Below are positions 58,627 through 64,000 of a stretch of DNA of 64,000 bases, one piece after another. Numbering within the stretch: position 1 is the stretch's first letter; every line of letters starts with the position of its first letter. Made by a program: the position numbers and the translations under genes. Under the pieces are notes generated by a model, which was not told the origin of the DNA, did not search any database, and worked only from the letters and a program-made list of their open reading frames with translations. Origin of the DNA: Strigamia acuminata (taxonomy: Eukaryota; Arthropoda; Chilopoda; Geophilomorpha; Linotaeniidae); the NCBI GenBank assembly GCA_949358305.1, contig OX442315.1:26376427-26440426 (forward strand), read 5' to 3'.

Positions 58627-59816
58627 ATGGCTACACAAAAAATTGTAGGAAATGTCGGGAGTACTATGGGGACAATAATAATAGGTATTACTATAATGAC
58701 ACTCCTCAAAGGGAAAGCGACAGAAATTTATCATTTATAAATAGGTGGTGGAAGAGGTTTTGTTGGAGCAGCGCTGACGCAAAACCTTCGATTAAAGGGC
58801 TATAATGTTATTATTGTATCGAGACAACCGGCCCCTTATGCCATAACATGGGTAAATAAATAAAAATGATAACCTAATCGAGCGCATTAAATGACGAGTA
58901 CCATTTTTCACAGAATAAAATAGAACGAGACGGTTTGCCAGAATGCAGCGCGGTTGTCAATGTTGCCGGCCAGAATGTGTTAGATTTTACACGAAGGTAA
59001 ATACTTATTCACGCCATAAACCATTTAACAGAAAAATTAAATCTGCAGTATTTAGATGGACACCGGGCTTCCAACAAAACGTTTGGGCAAGTCGAGTTAA
59101 TACAAATAGAGCGTTGGCACAAGCCATCGAAAGAATGGCCAAGCAACCGGACGTATTCGTTACTATATCTGGAGTCGGTAAAAATAAATAAATAAAGCGG
59201 TTAGATAACACGAAATAATAAGTTTGAATTGCCACTAGGTTATTACAAGCAAAGCTTAACCGAAGAGTACACCGAAGACAGCCAAGGCGGAGATTTTGAT
59301 TTTTTCTCTCGTTTGTGCACCGATTGGGAAAATGCAGCTAAATTATCCGAGAATAAATCGAATACGAGACAAGTCACAATTCGATCCGGTGTTGTGTTAG
59401 GACGACAGGGCGGAATGATCAAACAAATATTCCTACCTTTCTATTTCGGAACCGGCGGGCCGATCGGAGATGGAAAGCAATTTTTTCCTTGGATTCATTT
59501 GCGAGACACAGTTGGCCTCATCACTCACGCGATTGAGAATAAGAACGTTTCGGGTATTTTGAATGGAGTTGCGCCGCACGTAATCACAAATGGCGAATTT
59601 ACGACGGCATTTGCCAAAGCTTTAAGAAGACCGGCGTTTATTCCTTTACCCGTAGCCATTTTAAATTTTCTATTCAGTAACGAACGCGCTAGAATGATGA
59701 CTGAAGGACAGAGAGTAATACCCAAGCGTACGTTAGAGTCTGGATATAAATACAACTATCCAAACATTAACGACGCTTGTAAAGAATTTGGTCATTTGGT
59801 GTACAAAGAGAGATAG
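58627..59816 (+). CDS. SDR39U1: Epimerase family protein SDR39U1
   Basis: An atypical short-chain dehydrogenase/reductase that binds NADP(H) and is widely conserved, with no settled substrate. Five exons: 58627-58684, 58745-58851, 58914-58996, 59056-59177 and 59239-59816, total 315 aa (human about 293). The nucleotide-binding loop GGGRGFVGAALTQNL is at about residue 20. Then come VIIVSRQP, AVVNVAGQNVLD, the VTISGVGYYKQS region, GGDFDFFSRL, RSGVVLGRQGG, GGPIGDGKQFFPWIHLRD, GVLNGVAP-like and PAFIPLP. The first exon adds about 18 residues before the usual start. A closer acceptor at 59048 in front of exon 4 would create a stop, so 59056 is used. Identity is secure. Confidence 0.94.
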
Positions 59817-60720
59817 ATATTAGGTGTAAATATTCAGTAAATGGCGATTTTTTTTTTTTGGATTTAATTTCCACTTAAATCTAATTTTCAACATCTTTAT
59901 TTTCAAAATGAAAAATGAAAAAAGAAAATCCATTCAACAATGCAAAGACAAAATAACCGAAATATAAATTTAACCTAACGGGTATTCAGTCATCACAATG
60001 TTAGTTTAAGGCAATTATTACGATTTAGACTTTGTTTTGGGACAATTAACTCCTGAAGAATAAAAAAAGTCAAATAATTTATTTCAATTTATTTACCCCC
60101 AAACTGCTTCGTTTTCTTTTCTTTCATTTTATTGCAAACGTGATTATGTAAATTTTTACATCTCCTGTTAATACCCTTAATAAGGTTAAATCTAAAGAAA
60201 TAATTGTGCAATAATATTAGCAACTTGATTATTGATATTTACAATCCATATGTAACCGCAGCAGAGCGCAAAAATTTAACCAAAACCTCAACTAATGGTT
60301 TCATATTTAAACTGAAATAAAAATGCCCGACTAATTTCAACTGTTAACTTATGCTTTTTAAAGATAAAAAATCAAATATTTACATTAAACATGTATACTC
60401 AAGGGCGATTTTGAGAAAAGCTCAATTTTATTTTTTACATGCCCAATTCAAAATACCAAAAAAAAAATTATTCTTAATTTTAAAATTAGAAATTTAATTG
60501 CAGTTTTGCTTCACCTTATTAAAATGTAATTTGGCTATCGTAAATCATGGCTTCAAAGTGTCTACACTCGGGACTACAGACAAAAAATCTGACGGTGACA
60601 TGATCAACAGTCACTGAACATCAAAATAACCCAAAAAAAATCATTTAAATAACCTTCCAGCTCTGTAAATTCGTTGACCTAATATTGGTTCACTTAGCAC
60701 AATTTCAGTATTGATTGTTT
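59817..60720. other. Convergent intergenic region
   Basis: 3' flanks of SDR39U1 (+) and AP-1 gamma (-). AT-rich, with no repeat or frame of note. Confidence 0.6.
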
Positions 60721-63230
60721 TCACTGCCAAGACGCAGGAGGAAAATTACCGACTTCACCTTGCTCTAACACCTCCATTTCGTTTATGGAATATGAAACTT
60801 TAAACCGCATTTTCAATTGCGTCTACAACAACAACCAGAAAACATCACAATTAATAATAATAATAATAATAATATTTAAAATATCTTCTTACCCTATTTG
60901 GATTAACTATTTTTATGGTTTGTGTAACATTGCCTGAATTTTCGACTGGGATAACTGTACCGCTCGGTGACAATAGCTGAAGCTGCAATGACTATCCCAA
61001 AAAAAAATATTAAATATTTCTCGAATGTTGGTTTTTTTCTTCTTCTTACTTTTGGAACAGCAGCTTGGAAAAGAAAGTTCGCCATTGGATGGATAGTGGA
61101 ATTTGTTGCAGTCAACGTTATAACTGTCTGCTGTGCATTATCTGCATTTTTCTCGAATGAAAACGAAATCTTTAATCCATTATTATCGAAGATGACGATG
61201 GAGGGGATACCTACGTAATAAAACAAAATTAATTTTCTGTTACCGTAGCATTTATTATTGCAAAGTTTACTATTTTTAAGATGGACAGAATTTTGGACAT
61301 CATTATTAAATGTAAATGGAACGGGAGACTGCGTAGCAATTTGGGAAGAATCAATATTGGTTGTTGTTGGTGTTGTTGTTGGGATGTTTAAATCTAATCC
61401 GAGCAAATCCAATAAATCCTGGTTATTTGCTGGAGCTGATTTGATCGTTTCTTGAGTTTTGTTAGTATCCCCTGAACCAGAATCCATCAAGAGATCGAGC
61501 AACGCGTTCTGAAAAACAGAAAACAGCTCATTAAATATCATCAACGTAACAAAAAATTACGACTTACTGAATCTTGAATTTCATTTAAGGTACTTTTAAC
61601 ATTTTCTGAATTCATGATAACTTCGACGCCATTTGAAGTGTCGCCATTCTGCAGATTTGAATTTGTATTCGATTTACACTCCATCGGCGGCATTCTTTCC
61701 AGTAAATCGTGCCGCAAATGACTGTACTTCCTAAACAGTTGAGAGAATTCTACACTCCTCTGTTGCAGTTCCACGTTTAAATGGCTGCCAAAAAAATCAA
61801 CGAGTCGTTGAATTTTCCTAAAAACGTTCAAAAAACATTAAAACTTATTTTCTATAATTAAAAACTGATGCAAACTTACGGAACAGAGTTTTTAAATCTA
61901 GCACTAAGTTTCATTAGAGACATGAGCACATATTCCTTGGTGATTAAAGAAGTTTGATTGCTAGTTAAAATTTTTTGGTATAGATCCGTGACTTCATCTT
62001 CAGTAACTTTAATGCCCTCATCTTCGTTCGCTTCGTTCGAAGTAAGAAAGTCGCCGAACTCTCCAATGCACCACGAAGCCACTTGCACCAGCGGCTGATG
62101 TTCGTGACACATCTGCATGGCTGCCCACAATTGGCGACAAGTGTAGGAATGCAAAGTTCCTGAATCGGATATAAGTTGAATAAAGCTGGCCACCACATCA
62201 TCGCGTACTAAGCTTCCGGCCTAACATACCAATTAAAATTACAACAAGTCTAATCAAAACCTAAACTATTCAACATTACCGTTGTAAGAACTTTGATCAT
62301 GGTATCAATATGCCACTTTTTATTCGGCGCATACCTATAATTAAAAAATAAATTAATTTAAATTCATATTAAAAACTACCAACTCTCATCGTTTCTTACA
62401 TTTCTGCAGCAATAAAAATATTGGACGAGCAAACAGCTTTAAATTCTGCATCAGATTTTTCGAGAAAAAATAGTAACTCTTTCATCATAGTTCGAATATT
62501 ATTTGCATTGATCAATGCAAAACATAGTTCCATGGCGCGTCTGTAAATTTTTAAGTTATTTTTTCAGATTAAACCACTTAAGAATTTCAAAATTTGTCTC
62601 TTACTTCCGTATTGTAACATCTGGATCTTTAAGGCTTTCAATAATAGCACTTCTATGCCTTTGTACTGCATTATTATCGGCATGAACAGTTTTCAAAAGT
62701 GTATTCAATGCGACATATCTAAACGACACCACAATTTCGTTAAACGAGATTCCAAAACAAATTGCAATAATTCCTTGCCTTATATTTTTATCGTTATTTA
62801 AAAGAAAACGACCTAAAATATTTACTGCTAATACCCTAAGACCGCTTTCTGATTTAATATCCATGATTGTTAAGACAGTTTCGTAAAGTATGGCATTTCC
62901 AACATTTTTGCTTGTTTCGGTATTTGTAGCTACCTGAAAACCAACCAACAACGTCAAACAAAATTTGAAACAATCTTTCGAATGAATCGCACCTGTGCTA
63001 ATATGTCATTCATTGCTTCACTCGCCTCTCCGTCGTGTTTACCTAGTATTCTTAATAAACGAAGAATTTTCACCTGATAAGATATAAAATTATCAATAAC
63101 TTGCGACTTAAAGCAAACATCTTCGTGTACAGACCTGAAGAAATGGATCGCTCACGCCGGACACATCGTGTTCAGGAGAATACCCTGCCATTATTAAATT
63201 TTTTAGAATGCGAACCAGGTTCGGCACAAG
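60721..63230 (-). CDS. AP1G1: AP-1 complex subunit gamma, 5' end outside the window
   Basis: The large gamma subunit of the AP-1 clathrin adaptor, working in trans-Golgi/endosome sorting. Twelve exons are visible: 63230-63135, 63073-62993, 62933-62779, 62718-62605, 62540-62400, 62334-62280, 62220-61880, 61817-61568, 61508-61271, 61210-61050, 60991-60893 and 60822-60721. They give 610 residues of an expected ~820; the first ~210 lie right of the window. Trunk segments include [11 protein letters not shown]-like, [24 protein letters not shown] and [22 protein letters not shown]. The hinge holds two clathrin-box-like LLDLL motifs. The ear ([18 protein letters not shown] to NFPPASWQ) is complete. 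The intron at 62719-62778 has GC-AG ends. Intron 63231 onward extends past the edge. Confidence 0.95.
60851..60875. repeat. (TAA)n microsatellite in an AP-1 gamma intron
   Basis: Seven to eight TAA units in the last intron of the gene. Confidence 0.85.
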
Positions 63231-64000
63231 CTGAATAAAAAATAAACAAGAAAAATTATTCATTTTACCAATTTATATACAAAATTAAATCGAAAAATTA
63301 AAATTATGAAACAAAAATATCGAAAACATCGAAAGATATATGCGGAATCCAGACACAAATGTTGAAAATTAGAGGAAAAAATACATAAAAGCCCGCCCAA
63401 AATTAGCAGTGCATCTAAAATGATTATAAACCAATTAGAATCTCGAAAATAAAAGAAATTGGTGCACGAAGAAAACGAAAGAAAAATGATTCGCTAAACT
63501 TCAAAAAACAAAGAAAAAAACAATTAAAATAAAAACTTCTGAAATTGTTGACTTCCACAAATGACAATTATTCATTACCTTACGGTTATCTAGTGACAAA
63601 ATTACAATAATAACATTGAGCATATAAAAATTCATTTTCATGCTTTTAATTTCAACTGAAATAAATTTTATTGAAGCTGTAGCGAATGTTATTGCATTGC
63701 ATGCAGTACCGGTACCAAAGACCAACACCAGAAAACCACCCAATCAAATAAATAGCCGAATCAATTACCCCCGATTTCACTGTAAGTATGTTAATTATGA
63801 TGTAAACCAAATTATAACATTCTGGTGTGCACTGACAAGGTTAATATGAGTTAATACGAGTGAAAATGTGAAATAAATGTACAGCTGGAATGTAATTTGA
63901 ATATATTATCTCTAATTTACCCAATCAAAACCTCGGTCTAATTCAGCTGTTATTTATTCACATTAGAAACGATCCCGTTAAATTTAAATTATAATGTCAC
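63231..64000. other. AP-1 gamma intron to window end
   Basis: No further AP-1 gamma exon is visible, although ~210 N-terminal residues are missing, so this is probably a longer intron. Sequence is AT-rich without other features. Confidence 0.55.

Overview
This is eukaryotic, AT-rich animal DNA. The recognised proteins point to an arthropod, probably outside the well-studied insects. The proteasome alpha4 and NTF2 proteins read as arthropod-like, and introns are mostly 45-130 nt with GT-AG ends. No species is named, because only protein and repeat content was available.

The window has two halves. Bases 1 to about 40,500 form a gene-poor region with no gene I can name. It holds simple repeats, palindromes and a set of decayed or non-autonomous DNA transposons: a TA-flanked MITE at 4083, a TTAA-flanked MITE at 5824, a nested palindrome at 19516, a pogo-type MITE at 21192, two foldback structures at 29127 and 29992, a Tc1-like transposase relic at 32076, a 5S-rRNA-derived fragment at 33433 and a hAT MITE with an intact 8-bp target duplication at 33553. 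Weak signs of transcription units remain: a possible minus-strand first coding exon at 7984-8052, three phase-compatible plus-strand exons at 22321-23520, and a minus-strand promoter plus 5' exon at 35503-35672. The region may be intron and regulatory DNA of a gene lying outside the window.

From about 40,500 to 64,000 the DNA is gene-dense. In order: a small SILK-motif protein (-), NTF2 (+), proteasome alpha4/PSMA7 (-), two tandem Cys/Pro-rich genes of unknown function (+), UBE2QL1 (-), SLC66A2/PQLC1 (-), TIM21 (+), TMEM231 (-), RBIS (-), TRMT5 (-), SDR39U1 (+), and the C-terminal three quarters of AP-1 gamma (-), which runs off the right edge. Exon boundaries were set by hand from splice signals, reading phase and known family sequence.

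The genes are mostly unrelated housekeeping functions: nuclear import, proteasome, ubiquitin, lysosome/trans-Golgi transport, mitochondrial import, ciliary transition zone, ribosome biogenesis and tRNA modification. SLC66A2/TIM21 and TRMT5/SDR39U1 are head-to-head pairs likely to share promoters. TRMT5-RBIS-TMEM231 is a very tight same-strand series that may be co-transcribed. The most novel item is the tandem Cys/Pro-rich pair at 45,279-47,466.
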